From positions 1 through 50,845 of IMG/VR virus record IMGVR_UViG_3300036854_000028: a DNA stretch of 50,845 bases; one strand, 5' to 3'. Positions 21,274 to 29,510 of this stretch are shown one piece after another. A program made the translations under genes and the position numbers. Under the pieces are notes generated by a model. It saw only the letters and a program-made list of their open reading frames with translations, made no database searches and was not told the origin of the DNA. Source of the DNA: a virus. Within the stretch, counting starts at the first letter, position 1. Each line of letters opens with the position of its first letter.

Positions 21274-21581
21274 CCGAGACACCCGAACAAGCCACCGCCC
21301 GATACCGGGCCGCGGCGCACGCCATGCAGTCCGGCGTCGCCATGAAGATGAACCACGACGGCGGCCCGCAGCGAGGCGAGACCAGCCCGAAGCACCTACG
21401 CGTCGGCGTCAACTCGGCGATGGTCGAACACAGCGCACTCGTCCGTCTCCTCATGGCAAAGGGCGTGATCACCGAGGACGAGTACCTGACGGCGCTGGCC
21501 GACGCCATGGAGGCCGAGAAGCGTCTCTACGAGACCGAGCTGCGCGACCACATCGGAAACGAAGGGATCGCCCTCGCATGA
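21270..21581 (+). CDS. Hypothetical early protein
   Basis: GTG 21270 gives 103 residues. A conserved-looking middle (PKHLRVGVNSAMVEHSALVR) precedes a helical acidic end with the residues DEYLTALADAMEAEKR. The pattern of a Gly-Val-Asn loop followed by a helix is seen in small actinophage proteins. Function unknown. Confidence 0.5.
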   Translation: MTETPEQATARYRAAAHAMQSGVAMKMNHDGGPQRGETSPKHLRVGVNSAMVEHSALVRLLMAKGVITEDEYLTALADAMEAEKRLYETELRDHIGNEGIALA

Positions 21582-22084
21582 CAAAGGTCAAACTGGACAG
21601 CGCCATCGCGAACGCGGCCAACGACGCGCTCATGCCGCACGTCGGAAGGCTGTACAGCGCGCTCGGCACCCGCATCGTCGTCATCGCCGAGCTGGCGGCG
21701 GTCGAACGCACCCAGCCCGCGGCCGACGAGGACAAGGAAGCTGTGGTGCGCCTGCAGGTCAAGCACCTGGAAGTCGCCACCGACGAGCGCGAGGAACCCG
21801 TCCGCGAGGCCCTACGCGCGCTGCACACCCAGCGCACCGCGTACGGCACCCTCCTCGAGGACGGCGAGGTCGAGCTCGCCGAGCGCACCCTTGCCGCCTG
21901 CGCCGGCGAGCTCAACGCCATCGAGGCCGCGCGGCTGCACGTCGCCATCGAACGCTGGACCGACTACGCGCGGCAGGCCACCGGCAACGGCAAGCTCACC
22001 GCCAGCGAGCTGCGCCACGAGCTCGCAGCCGTCGCCGACGGCCTGCGCGCGGCGATCTACCCCGACGTGCTGGCCAAGGCCTGA
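21578..22084 (+). CDS. Helical hypothetical protein
   Basis: ATG 21578 (ATGA overlap) gives 168 residues, almost all helical and rich in Ala/Glu/Leu, probably a coiled-coil bundle (VVRLQVKHLEVATDEREEPV). It ends 3 bases before the replication-initiator-like gene, so it may be a replication accessory. No motif. Confidence 0.5.
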   Translation: MTKVKLDSAIANAANDALMPHVGRLYSALGTRIVVIAELAAVERTQPAADEDKEAVVRLQVKHLEVATDEREEPVREALRALHTQRTAYGTLLEDGEVELAERTLAACAGELNAIEAARLHVAIERWTDYARQATGNGKLTASELRHELAAVADGLRAAIYPDVLAKA

Positions 22085-22087
22085 CGC

Positions 22088-22750
22088 GTGCCGTGGTTCC
22101 GCGTGGACGACTCGTTCCACTCCCATCCCAAGGTGCTAGCGACCGATCCGGCCGCGCTGGGCCTGTGGGTACTCGCTGGCTCGTGGTCGAGCGCACACCT
22201 GACCGAGGGTGTGGTGCAAGACGACGTGCTCCCGCGACTACTCCCGGACGCAGCAACGCTGGCCCGGAAGCTCGTGGCCGCGGGACTGTGGAAGCGGATA
22301 CGAGGCGGCTACCAGTTCCACGATTGGGCCGATCGAAACCCGACCAAGGAATCCGTGACGGCATCGCGGAAATCCAACGCCGAACGACAGAAGCGCTGGC
22401 GAGAGGCTCAGCGTAACGGGAGCACTAACGCCGTTACTAACGCCGTTACTAACAGTGCCCCGACCCGACCCGACCCTATTAAGGGGGGGAACTCTTTGAC
22501 CGCTGGTAACGCTCGCGCAAGCCCAAGCCCAGAGCCTCCCCGAACCTGCCCCAAGCACACCAACGACCCAGACCCGCCATCGTGCGGAGCCTGCGCCGCC
22601 ACCCGCAGCGCCCACGACCGCTGGGCAATCGCCGAAGCCGACCGCAAACGGCTCGCGCCCAAGTGCCCCCAGCACCGCGGCCAGCCACGCCACAACTGCG
22701 CCGGCTGCCGCGCCGACCAGCTCGCTGCCGACACCGAAGGAGACCCATGA
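22088..22750 (+). CDS. Replication-initiator-like protein
   Basis: GTG 22088 gives 220 residues. MPWFRVDDSFHSHPKVLA, then GLWVLAGSWSSAHLTEG and LWKRIRGGYQFHDWADRNPT define a winged-helix domain widespread in actinophages next to replication genes, comparable to the N-terminal domains of phage replisome organisers. Residues about 112-122 are a repeat (TNAVTNAVTN) encoded by DNA direct repeats. The C-terminal half has paired Cys/His (CPKHTNDPDPPSCGAC; CPQHRGQPRHNCAGC), probably zinc binding. It may bind the origin and load host replication proteins. Confidence 0.65.
   Translation: MPWFRVDDSFHSHPKVLATDPAALGLWVLAGSWSSAHLTEGVVQDDVLPRLLPDAATLARKLVAAGLWKRIRGGYQFHDWADRNPTKESVTASRKSNAERQKRWREAQRNGSTNAVTNAVTNSAPTRPDPIKGGNSLTAGNARASPSPEPPRTCPKHTNDPDPPSCGACAATRSAHDRWAIAEADRKRLAPKCPQHRGQPRHNCAGCRADQLAADTEGDP
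22424..22453 (+). repeat. Iteron-like direct repeats in the replication gene
   Basis: ACTAACGCCGTT occurs at 22424-22435 and 22436-22447, followed by ACTAAC at 22448-22453. Each unit contains the near-palindrome TAACG-CC-GTTA. An A/T-richer stretch with CTATTAAG follows. Iterons inside an initiator gene mark the origin in lambda-type phages; here that is inference. Confidence 0.5.
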
Positions 22751-23124
22751 CCCCCGAAGAGATCCGCGACCACGCCACCGACATCATCCTCGACCACGCC
22801 CAGGACGTGGAGTTCCTGTCGATCTCGGAGCACCTCGAAGACCTCGGCCTGTCCGAGGCCGAGCACGCCGACGCGTGCAACGCCATCGACGAGGCGATCC
22901 GCGAGGCCACCGTCACCGTCGAATGGCCCAGCGGCCGAGACCCCGTCACGGCCCTGCGCGACCTCGCCGCAGAGACACGCGCGGAAGGCGTATCCACCCC
23001 CGCCGAACTGGCAATGGTCGCCGCCCTCGATGCCGCAGCCGACGCGTACCCGACTGACGACTCGCCCGTGGTTCAGGCCCTGGCCCGGTTCGCGGTCGCG
23101 CTGGCCGACGCGGAGGACCGGTGA
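22747..23124 (+). CDS. Acidic helical hypothetical protein
   Basis: ATG 22747 (ATGA overlap) gives 125 residues. It is very acidic and helical (EHLEDLGLSEAEHADACNAI). No motif. Phage DNA-mimic proteins share such composition, but that alone is weak evidence. Confidence 0.5.
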   Translation: MTPEEIRDHATDIILDHAQDVEFLSISEHLEDLGLSEAEHADACNAIDEAIREATVTVEWPSGRDPVTALRDLAAETRAEGVSTPAELAMVAALDAAADAYPTDDSPVVQALARFAVALADAEDR

Positions 23125-23366
23125 GCACGCAACCCGAGCCCCACACGCTGTGGCTCGACCGCCGGCGGACCGCCGCCGTCCCGATGCCGGACTGGCGCCG
23201 CGTCCTCCGTGTGACAGCCGCCAACCCGGACGGGTACGTGGAGGGGACCGGCTGGTGGCAGCGGTTCTACGACGGCCGCTGGCAGGACGCGACCGAGAGC
23301 CGCCGGACCCGCATGCGGTACGAGTCGTTCACGACGCGCTACACGCCCGTTGAGGAGGGCCAGTGA
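23121..23366 (+). CDS. Small hypothetical protein
   Basis: GTG 23121 gives 81 residues with Trp-rich, basic segments (LWLDRRRTAAVPMPDW; GTGWWQRFYDGRWQDA). Probably a small beta-rich fold. It is coupled on both sides. Function unknown. Confidence 0.5.
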   Translation: MSTQPEPHTLWLDRRRTAAVPMPDWRRVLRVTAANPDGYVEGTGWWQRFYDGRWQDATESRRTRMRYESFTTRYTPVEEGQ

Positions 23367-23599
23367 CCGCCGACGTACGCCAGGAACACCGCGGTGAGGT
23401 CATCGTCCGTGATGCCACCGCGCTGACCGCCGAGCAGCTCATCCGCATCAACGCGGCCACGCTCGCGGTCCAACGCCTCGGCCCGATCACCATCGGCGAG
23501 TTCAGCTCGCCGATGGTGGCCATCGACGTGTTGCTCGACGCCAGCAGCGCCGTCGCCCGGTGGCTGCGCGACGGCGACGCAGAGGAGGCCGACCGGTGA
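23363..23599 (+). CDS. Small hypothetical protein
   Basis: GTG 23363 gives 78 residues: beta strand start (RGEVIVRDATALT), a helix and an acidic helix end (SAVARWLRDGDAEEADR). No motif recognised. Confidence 0.5.
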   Translation: MTADVRQEHRGEVIVRDATALTAEQLIRINAATLAVQRLGPITIGEFSSPMVAIDVLLDASSAVARWLRDGDAEEADR

Positions 23600-23886
23600 C
23601 CGCCCCCAACCCGCCGGAGACGACACCGGAGCCGTCGAACCTCTACCCGACGCAGACGCGCCTTGCGCTACTGCGCGACGTCGACCAGGGCATCGTGTGG
23701 CGCGACGACCGCGACGGCCAGGCGTACCTCGGGTCAGGAACCGGGGGGCGCAAGGCATCGAAGGTCACCGCCGCCGTGGACGAACTGCTCGCCGCAGGGT
23801 GGATCGAGAAGCGACTCTCGACCAGCGCCGTGTACCGGCTCACCACAGCCGGCCGCGCGGTGCTCGCGAAGGGCGGTGCCCAGTGA
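23596..23886 (+). CDS. Winged-helix DNA-binding protein
   Basis: GTG 23596 gives 96 residues. TQTRLALLRDVDQGIVWRD, then KVTAAVDELLAAGWIEK and a wing VYRLTTAGRAVLAKG have the plan of a compact winged-helix domain of the kind seen in MarR/PadR proteins. It likely binds DNA or serves as an early regulator. Confidence 0.55.
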   Translation: MTAPNPPETTPEPSNLYPTQTRLALLRDVDQGIVWRDDRDGQAYLGSGTGGRKASKVTAAVDELLAAGWIEKRLSTSAVYRLTTAGRAVLAKGGAQ

Positions 23887-24401
23887 TCGACCTCGACGTC
23901 GTACGGCAGACCGTCTCCCGCGCCATGGGCTTCATCCGAAGCGGTGCTCCCGCAACCGAGGTGGCTCGGATGCCGTCAGTGCTCCTTGCCGTCGGGGCCG
24001 CCGAACAGCTCATCGCTGAGGTCGAACGGCTACAGGCCGAGGTGGTCGACATGCGTGCGCTGTTCGACCTGCAATGGCGGCGCATGGCCGAGGCGACCGC
24101 CCGGTGGCGGGCCGAAGACCCCGGCGCCCGCGCGCTGGTGATGCCGGACCTGGGCGACCTGCTCCAGTGGCTGATGGGCGAACTGGACCGCGCCGTTGCA
24201 CGCGCCAATCTCAACGCCCGCCTCGCCGCCGACTGCGCCGACGAACGGGACACCGCCACCGAGCGGGAGCGCGAACGCATCGCCGACTGGTTCACCGCCG
24301 AGGGTGACCAGTGGCGGATCAACAACAACACCGTGGCGGAGTGCGAGTACGACCGGGCGGCGCAGATGGTCCGCGACGGCGCCGGGGATGGTGAGCTGTG
24401 A
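23883..24401 (+). CDS. Helical hypothetical protein
   Basis: GTG 23883 gives 172 residues. It is mostly coiled-coil-like helix (EQLIAEVERLQAEVVDMRAL) with a charged C-terminal region (CADERDTATERERERIADWF) and an acidic end. No motif. It lies among early genes without assigned roles. Confidence 0.5.
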   Translation: MIDLDVVRQTVSRAMGFIRSGAPATEVARMPSVLLAVGAAEQLIAEVERLQAEVVDMRALFDLQWRRMAEATARWRAEDPGARALVMPDLGDLLQWLMGELDRAVARANLNARLAADCADERDTATERERERIADWFTAEGDQWRINNNTVAECEYDRAAQMVRDGAGDGEL

Positions 24402-24841
24402 CCGGCACCCGCAACGGCAAGCCACCGACTCCCTTCGACCACCCACTGGTGATCGCGCTACAGGTTGCCGTCCCGATGTGGATCGCTGAGGCCAACCTGC
24501 GTCACGGCGACACCCGAGCCGAACTACTCGCCGACTGGCGCGACGATGCCGGCCCGACCATCGCCTACCAGGGCGACGTCCTCCTCTACGGCAAGAACGG
24601 CGGACCCGCCAAGGTATTCAACTCGCTAGCCCGGGGCGTTGCCGCGCTGGCCTGCCACCGGGGTGGGGTGAACGTGTTTGGCCGGATCTGGTGCGCTGAG
24701 CACGCGCCGGCCGGCAGCCCACCTACGACCGATCCGGCGTGCGGCCGGTGCGCCGAGCAGTACGAGAGCCCGCGGGGCTGCGCCTGCTGCACCATTCCCG
24801 CGCGCCGGCCACCTGACCTGATCGCCAGCAGGCGCGGATGA
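24398..24841 (+). CDS. Hypothetical protein with C-terminal Cys cluster
   Basis: GTG 24398 gives 147 residues. The first part is helical (VPMWIAEANLRHGDTRAEL); DVLLYGKNGGPAKVFNSL follows. The second half has Cys/His pairs (ACHRGGVNVFGRIWCAEH; CGRCAEQYESPRGCACC), likely a zinc domain. The pattern is frequent in actinophages and has no known function. Confidence 0.5.
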   Translation: MTGTRNGKPPTPFDHPLVIALQVAVPMWIAEANLRHGDTRAELLADWRDDAGPTIAYQGDVLLYGKNGGPAKVFNSLARGVAALACHRGGVNVFGRIWCAEHAPAGSPPTTDPACGRCAEQYESPRGCACCTIPARRPPDLIASRRG

Positions 24842-25680
24842 CGCGCGCCCGCAACGCCAATCGTCTTGCGTCGTACTGGGCCGCAGGAATACCCGCCCGG
24901 CTCGTCGAGGCACCCGAATCCGTGGTCGCCGACGAACCGCCGGTACCGCCCGCACTCCGAGCCGACGAGCTACGTCACGGGTACACCCTCGCCGAGGTTC
25001 GGCGCCTCGCACATGCCGCCGCCGCGAACAACCACACGATGGCCGCCGACCACCGCGACCTCGTCCACGCCGCTTGGTCAGCCATCATCGACCTGCTCTA
25101 CACGGCCACCGAGCCGCCCACCCGCCACGACCTGGCCACCGAAGGACGCAAGGGCATCTGGCAGCTCGTCCGGGACCACCGCCAAACCTACGGCTACCGC
25201 GACCGCGACCCGTACAACGGCATCGGCTCCGCCCCACACTTCGCCGCCTACTGGCAGATGCCCGCCGAGGCACCCCATGAGGAGCGCTTCGTCGAGCAGG
25301 TCGCCGTGTGGCAGGTCTTCAACGTCCTCACCGACCGGCAACGCGAGGTGCTGCTGGCCGCCGCCGCCCACGACGGGGACTACCACGCCGCCGCCGAATC
25401 GCTGGGCATGTCCCGTGGCTCGTACACGGCGTGGCTCAGCCAAGCCCGCCGGGCCGCCTCCGCCTGGTGGCACACGCCAGAGACGCCATATCGCGCCCCT
25501 GGTCGCAGGGGCACATTCAACCGACGCGTACATCGCGGTGAGGTCGCACCCTGCGGCACCCTGCCCGCCGTTCACCGGCATAAAGCCCGGGGTGAGCGGA
25601 TGTGCGAACTGTGCGCGCCGATCCGGACGGTGTACGACCGGGAGCGACGCAACCGGCGCAAAGAAAGGAACGCTGCATGA
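24838..25680 (+). CDS. Sigma-like HTH protein with C-terminal zinc motif
   Basis: ATG 24838 (ATGA overlap) gives 280 residues. Residues about 163-210 (NVLTDRQREVLLAAAAHDGD, then AAAESLGMSRGSYTAWLSQA) match sigma region 4, the part that reads the -35 box. The central part (70-160) may stand for region 2, but typical region 2 motifs are not obvious. The end has CGTLPAVHRHKARGERMCEL followed by Cys, a short metal-binding motif that is common in actinophage DNA-binding proteins. It could redirect host RNA polymerase or bind phage DNA. Confidence 0.6.
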   Translation: MTRARNANRLASYWAAGIPARLVEAPESVVADEPPVPPALRADELRHGYTLAEVRRLAHAAAANNHTMAADHRDLVHAAWSAIIDLLYTATEPPTRHDLATEGRKGIWQLVRDHRQTYGYRDRDPYNGIGSAPHFAAYWQMPAEAPHEERFVEQVAVWQVFNVLTDRQREVLLAAAAHDGDYHAAAESLGMSRGSYTAWLSQARRAASAWWHTPETPYRAPGRRGTFNRRVHRGEVAPCGTLPAVHRHKARGERMCELCAPIRTVYDRERRNRRKERNAA

Positions 25681-25958
25681 CCGACCAGCCACCCACCGTC
25701 GTTAACCCGCAGGCCGTCGGCGACCCCAACCAGACACCGATCGTGCGACTGTGGCCCGGCAAGCCCAGCCCCGCCGAACTGTGGCGCCAGGCCGGCGGCG
25801 GCACCCCCGACTTCTCCCGCGACCGGTACCGGGAACTGCTCATCGCCCACGGCCACCTGACCCCGCTGGAGCCCGGCGAGAAGCCGGAGCCGCTGCCGTG
25901 CGGCTGGCCCGGGCCGACGCGTGACGACTACGACCCCGAGGAGGCCGAGCGTGCCTGA
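25677..25958 (+). CDS. Small proline-rich hypothetical protein
   Basis: ATG 25677 (ATGA overlap) gives 93 residues, Pro/Gly-rich (PTVVNPQAVGDPNQTPIVRL) with a short helix (FSRDRYRELLIAHGHL). Probably partly disordered. Function unknown. Confidence 0.45.
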   Translation: MTDQPPTVVNPQAVGDPNQTPIVRLWPGKPSPAELWRQAGGGTPDFSRDRYRELLIAHGHLTPLEPGEKPEPLPCGWPGPTRDDYDPEEAERA

Positions 25959-26286
25959 CGACCTGCGCCCCTCCGTCCGCGCGACCTACGACTCCCGCAT
26001 CACCGGACCCCGCTACTGGGTCACCACCGAAATCGACGGCGAGACCATCGCGTTCCGGGAACCCATCGACGACCCGTTCGTGCGCTGCGCTGTCCGCGTC
26101 AACCTGCGGGCGCTGCTGCGCGGCCTGCTCCGTCGGCAGGTGTTCGTCACCGTCGTGGTCGGCGCCGACCCGGAGTTGATGAACGACGTGCTGGAGCTCG
26201 ACGAGAACACCCTCATCCCGGGACGTACCCGTAAGGCCGCGTTCGGGCAGTCCATCCACCAGAAGCTGCGAGGAATCGATGGCTGA
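25951..26286 (+). CDS. Hypothetical protein
   Basis: GTG 25951 gives 111 residues. It has beta strands (RYWVTTEIDGETIAFREPID), a basic helix (LRALLRGLLRRQVFVTVVVG) and DPELMNDVLELD. The fold appears to be a small alpha/beta domain frequent in actinophages. Function unknown. Confidence 0.5.
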   Translation: MPDDLRPSVRATYDSRITGPRYWVTTEIDGETIAFREPIDDPFVRCAVRVNLRALLRGLLRRQVFVTVVVGADPELMNDVLELDENTLIPGRTRKAAFGQSIHQKLRGIDG

Positions 26287-26470
26287 CGACCTGCGCACCC
26301 TGGCCGCCGAAGCGCTGCGAGCGGCGTGTCCCGACGACGCCGAGTGTCAAGCGCCGTCGACATCGTGCAGCGTCTCGCCGCAACCGGCCCCAACGGCCAC
26401 CCCAGCGTGCCAGGAGTCCGAGGGCGGGCCGGCAGTACCCGAGGCCACCGAGGAGACTCCCGATGCCTGA
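26279..26470 (+). CDS. Small disordered hypothetical protein
   Basis: ATG 26279 gives 63 residues: a short helix (LRTLAAEALRAACPDDAEC) and a Ser/Pro/Glu-rich tail. It overlaps both neighbours by 8 bases. Function unknown. Confidence 0.4.
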   Translation: MADDLRTLAAEALRAACPDDAECQAPSTSCSVSPQPAPTATPACQESEGGPAVPEATEETPDA

Positions 26471-26738
26471 ACGTCCCACGAAGGTCCTAGTCCTGCACAT
26501 CGAGGTGCCGGGCGTCTGGGCCGACGACCTACCTGCCTCCGCCGCCGAGATCGCTCACAGCGACGAACCGACATCCGAGGACTACCTGTTCGTCGTTACC
26601 GAGGAGTGGATGCGCGAAGAGGTCGGCCTGACGATCGTGACGTTGCCCGGCGAGAAGAACACGAACGACGACTTCGAGATCCACGCGTACACAGGCCGCA
26701 TCGTGGGCGCGTCAGTTCGGGAGGCCAACCGTGGGTAG
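26463..26738 (+). CDS. Small hypothetical protein
   Basis: ATG 26463 gives 91 residues with alternating strands and helices (PTKVLVLHIEVPGVWADDL; GLTIVTLPGEKNTNDDFEI). It overlaps the methyltransferase gene start by 8 bases. Function unknown. Confidence 0.5.
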   Translation: MPERPTKVLVLHIEVPGVWADDLPASAAEIAHSDEPTSEDYLFVVTEEWMREEVGLTIVTLPGEKNTNDDFEIHAYTGRIVGASVREANRG

Positions 26739-27579
26739 CGCGCTCAAACCGCCGATCCCGTACTTCGGCGGGAAGACCATCCTCGCCCCGCAGATCGCCG
26801 CGCTGCTGCCCCCGCACCGGCATTACGTCGAGCCCTACTGCGGCAGCCTCGCCGTGCTCTTGGCCAAAGACCCGTCGCCGATGGAGACCGTCTCCGACAT
26901 CGACGAAAAGCTCGTCACGTTCTGGCGGGTCCTCCGCGAACACCCCGACGAGCTGATCCGCGCGGCCGCGCTCACCCCGCACTCCCGGCGCGAGTACGAC
27001 CTCGCCATCGACCTTGACGCGGACGACGAACTCGAACTCGCTCGGCAGGTGTGGATCAAACTAACCCAAGGACGCAGCGGACGACTCAAGCGCACCGGGT
27101 GGCGGCACTACGTCGACCCGGCCGGCACGAACGTCGGAATGCCCGCCTACCTCGACGGCTACATCGATCGGATGGCGCCGGCGGTCGAGCGCCTGCACCG
27201 GGTGTCGCTGGAGTGCCGTCCGGCGCTGGAACTGATCGCGAAGTACGGCGAGTGCCCCGAGGTATTGCTGTATGTCGATCCTCCATATGTGGGATCGACG
27301 AGGGCGAACGACAACGCGTACCGGCACGAGATGCGCACCGACGATGAGCACCGCGAGCTGGCTGAGGCACTCCATGCCGCCCGGGCGGCCGTCGTCATCT
27401 CCGGGTACGCCAGCGACCTCTACGACCGAGAGCTGTACCCCGGCTGGGACCGGCACACGATGATCTCCGGGACCGGCCAGGGCGACGGGTGGGGCAACCG
27501 CACCGAGGTGTTGTGGTCGAACCGTCCTCTCGGTACCGCCCCGACCCTGTTCGACCTGGGAGACGACCATGCAGCCTGA
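26731..27579 (+). CDS. D12-class DNA adenine-N6 methyltransferase
   Basis: GTG 26731 gives 282 residues. The Dam/D12 signatures are visible: PIPYFGGKTILAPQIAALLP (motif X and cofactor side), HYVEPYCGSLAVLL (motif I), and LLYVDPPYVGST with DPPY at 183-186 (motif IV). ISGYASDLYDREL matches the later part of the family fold. It transfers methyl groups from S-adenosylmethionine to adenine in double-stranded DNA. No restriction enzyme is beside it, so it probably protects phage DNA against host restriction or marks it. Confidence 0.88.
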   Translation: MGSALKPPIPYFGGKTILAPQIAALLPPHRHYVEPYCGSLAVLLAKDPSPMETVSDIDEKLVTFWRVLREHPDELIRAAALTPHSRREYDLAIDLDADDELELARQVWIKLTQGRSGRLKRTGWRHYVDPAGTNVGMPAYLDGYIDRMAPAVERLHRVSLECRPALELIAKYGECPEVLLYVDPPYVGSTRANDNAYRHEMRTDDEHRELAEALHAARAAVVISGYASDLYDRELYPGWDRHTMISGTGQGDGWGNRTEVLWSNRPLGTAPTLFDLGDDHAA

Positions 27580-28798
27580 ACCGGCGGTACCCGACACCAC
27601 CGAACCCGACGCCACCGGCCTCGCCGGGCACTGCCCACACGGCGTCGGCATGCTCGACGCCTGCGACCCGTGCGAGAGCAGCACCACCGAACCCGACGAG
27701 CCGCAGGACACCGCGGGCGGCTGGTCGGCCACCGCATGGCTGTGCAGCTGCTGCGCCGTCAACTGGCAACGCTGGCGCTGGACACCCCCAGGCCGACCAG
27801 CCGCACCCGACACACCGTGGGGCGTACGCGGCGGCCTGTTCTCCCACAACACCCTCGACGAGTTCTTCGCCCAGCACCGCGACATCACACCCGTCGAGGT
27901 CGACAACCAAGCCGCGCTGCTCGCCGACCTGACCCGCGTAACCCGGCAACGAGACGAAGCCTGGGCCCAGATCCGCCGCTACGAAGGCACCGGCAACGAC
28001 TCGAAGCTGACCTACGCCGAGCTGGAGCAGGAACGCGACCGCCTCGCCCTGGAGCTGTACCGCGCGCAGGACTGCGGCCACGACCTGGAGGCGTTCCAGC
28101 GGCAGGGGATCCATCTGGACCAGATGACCGAGAATGCAGCGGCCTGGATGCGCGAGGCCCAGCGCCAAGCCGAAGAGCGGGACGAGGCGCGACGTCAGGC
28201 CGAGTACTGGAAGAAGCGCACCGAGACGGCATGGGAACGCGGCGACGAGGACGGAATGTCGATCGTGAGCCTGAGCTTCCGACTACGGGACGCCGAGGCC
28301 GAGCGGGACCGGCTGGCCGACACCGTACGGCGGTACCAGCCCGTCATCGACGCGGCGAAGGCGTGGCGGCAGATGCGCTCCGGGACACCGACCCGACCGA
28401 AGCCGACCGCGCTGGCGCTCATCGAGGCCGTGGACGCACTCGACACCGCCGACGATCAGCCCGGGTTCCGGCCCATGGTCGGGACCGTCACCGGCGAGGA
28501 CGCCCGGTTCGTCGCGCGGGCAACCGGGGGCGGCATCACCTCAGCCGACCTGCCCGTCGAGTTCGAGGCTGAGACCGGGCAACGAGACGAAGACCTCGCC
28601 GAGATCGACACGACCGAGAAGGAGATCGTCGGCCCACAGACGTACGCCATCTCGGAGCCGATCTTCGGGACGTGGCCCGGTCTCAGCCTCGGACTGCACC
28701 TCGTCGACCACGCCGACTTAAACCGCTGCGTACGCTGCGGCGGCCCGTCGCTCATGGCGGACTGCCCCGGCGAGACGAGAGGCGAGGGTGCGCCGTGA
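27569..28798 (+). CDS. Large coiled-coil hypothetical protein
   Basis: ATG 27569 gives 409 residues. The first 70 carry Cys/His pairs (AGHCPHGVGMLDACDPC) and an aromatic patch AWLCSCCAVNWQRWRW. Residues about 120-270 form a long charged coiled coil. The C-terminus ends in a small zinc knuckle (NRCVRCGGPSLMADCPG). The plan suggests a scaffold or nucleic-acid-binding factor; no family recognised. It overlaps the methyltransferase gene by 11 bases. Confidence 0.55.
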   Translation: MQPEPAVPDTTEPDATGLAGHCPHGVGMLDACDPCESSTTEPDEPQDTAGGWSATAWLCSCCAVNWQRWRWTPPGRPAAPDTPWGVRGGLFSHNTLDEFFAQHRDITPVEVDNQAALLADLTRVTRQRDEAWAQIRRYEGTGNDSKLTYAELEQERDRLALELYRAQDCGHDLEAFQRQGIHLDQMTENAAAWMREAQRQAEERDEARRQAEYWKKRTETAWERGDEDGMSIVSLSFRLRDAEAERDRLADTVRRYQPVIDAAKAWRQMRSGTPTRPKPTALALIEAVDALDTADDQPGFRPMVGTVTGEDARFVARATGGGITSADLPVEFEAETGQRDEDLAEIDTTEKEIVGPQTYAISEPIFGTWPGLSLGLHLVDHADLNRCVRCGGPSLMADCPGETRGEGAP

Positions 28799-28935
28799 TC
28801 CGTGCGTGGCTGAAACGGCGTCGCTGCTTCCACCACGACCACCACACCGGAGAGTCATGGATCGGTCGCGGTCAGATCATCGACTACCGCAAGCTGTACC
28901 GCTGCTCGCGCTGCGGAAGGACATGGATCCTGTGA
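28795..28935 (+). CDS. Tiny zinc-knuckle protein
   Basis: GTG 28795 gives 46 residues with basic start (MIRAWLKRRRCFHHDHH) and the pair CSRCGRTW at the end. His and Cys may share one metal ion. It is coupled to both neighbours by GTGA overlaps. Function unknown. Confidence 0.5.
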   Translation: MIRAWLKRRRCFHHDHHTGESWIGRGQIIDYRKLYRCSRCGRTWIL

Positions 28936-29510
28936 AGATCTTTTACGATACCGAGTTCCTCGAAGACGGCCGCACCATCGACCTGATCTCGATCGGCATG
29001 GTTGCCGACGACGGCCGTGAGCTGTACCTCGTGAACCAAGGTATCGAGGACGACCCGCTGCACGAGCGCATCTGCCGGGACCGGTGGCTCATGGGGAACG
29101 TCGTCCCGCATCTGCCGCTACGCGAGAAGGACCCCATCACCCAGCCGCAGGCGCAGTACGCCGGTCGCTTCTGGATCGACCACGGCGACAACCGCATCGT
29201 GTCGATCCGTTTCATCCGCAACGCAGTCCGCGACTTCGTCCTGTCCACGCCACAGCCGGAATTGTGGGCATGGTACGGCGCGTACGATCATGTGGTCCTC
29301 GCCCAATTGTTCGGCCGAATGATCCATCTGCCGCAGGGCTTCCCGATGTGGACGCACGAGATGCAGCAGGAACTCGACCGGGCCGGCATCGACGCACCAG
29401 AGCAGTCCGGCGACCTCCACAACGCGCTCGCCGACGCGAAGCACCTCGCCACCCTCGACCGGCTCGTCAAGGCGGCCGGCAGCGAGACGGGAGACGGCGA
29501 TGGCTGCTGA
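28932..29510 (+). CDS. DEDD-type 3'-5' exoribonuclease (Rv2179c-like)
   Basis: GTG 28932 in a GTGA overlap gives 192 residues (ATG 28923 is an alternative). The four acidic residues and the His are visible: Asp6 and Glu8 in MKIFYDTEFL, Asp119 in WAWYGAYDHVVL, His163 and Asp168 in HNALADAKH. This is the RNase T/Rv2179c fold, a 3'-5' exoribonuclease. It could trim phage or host RNA during takeover or salvage nucleotides. Confidence 0.8.
   Translation: MKIFYDTEFLEDGRTIDLISIGMVADDGRELYLVNQGIEDDPLHERICRDRWLMGNVVPHLPLREKDPITQPQAQYAGRFWIDHGDNRIVSIRFIRNAVRDFVLSTPQPELWAWYGAYDHVVLAQLFGRMIHLPQGFPMWTHEMQQELDRAGIDAPEQSGDLHNALADAKHLATLDRLVKAAGSETGDGDGC
29481..29504 (+). repeat. 24-base junction repeat, copy 1
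   Basis: The 24 bases from AGCGAGACGGG to GCGATGGC are identical at 29481-29504 and 29824-29847. Each copy spans the end of one gene and the ribosome site and ATG of the next. Confidence 0.9.
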
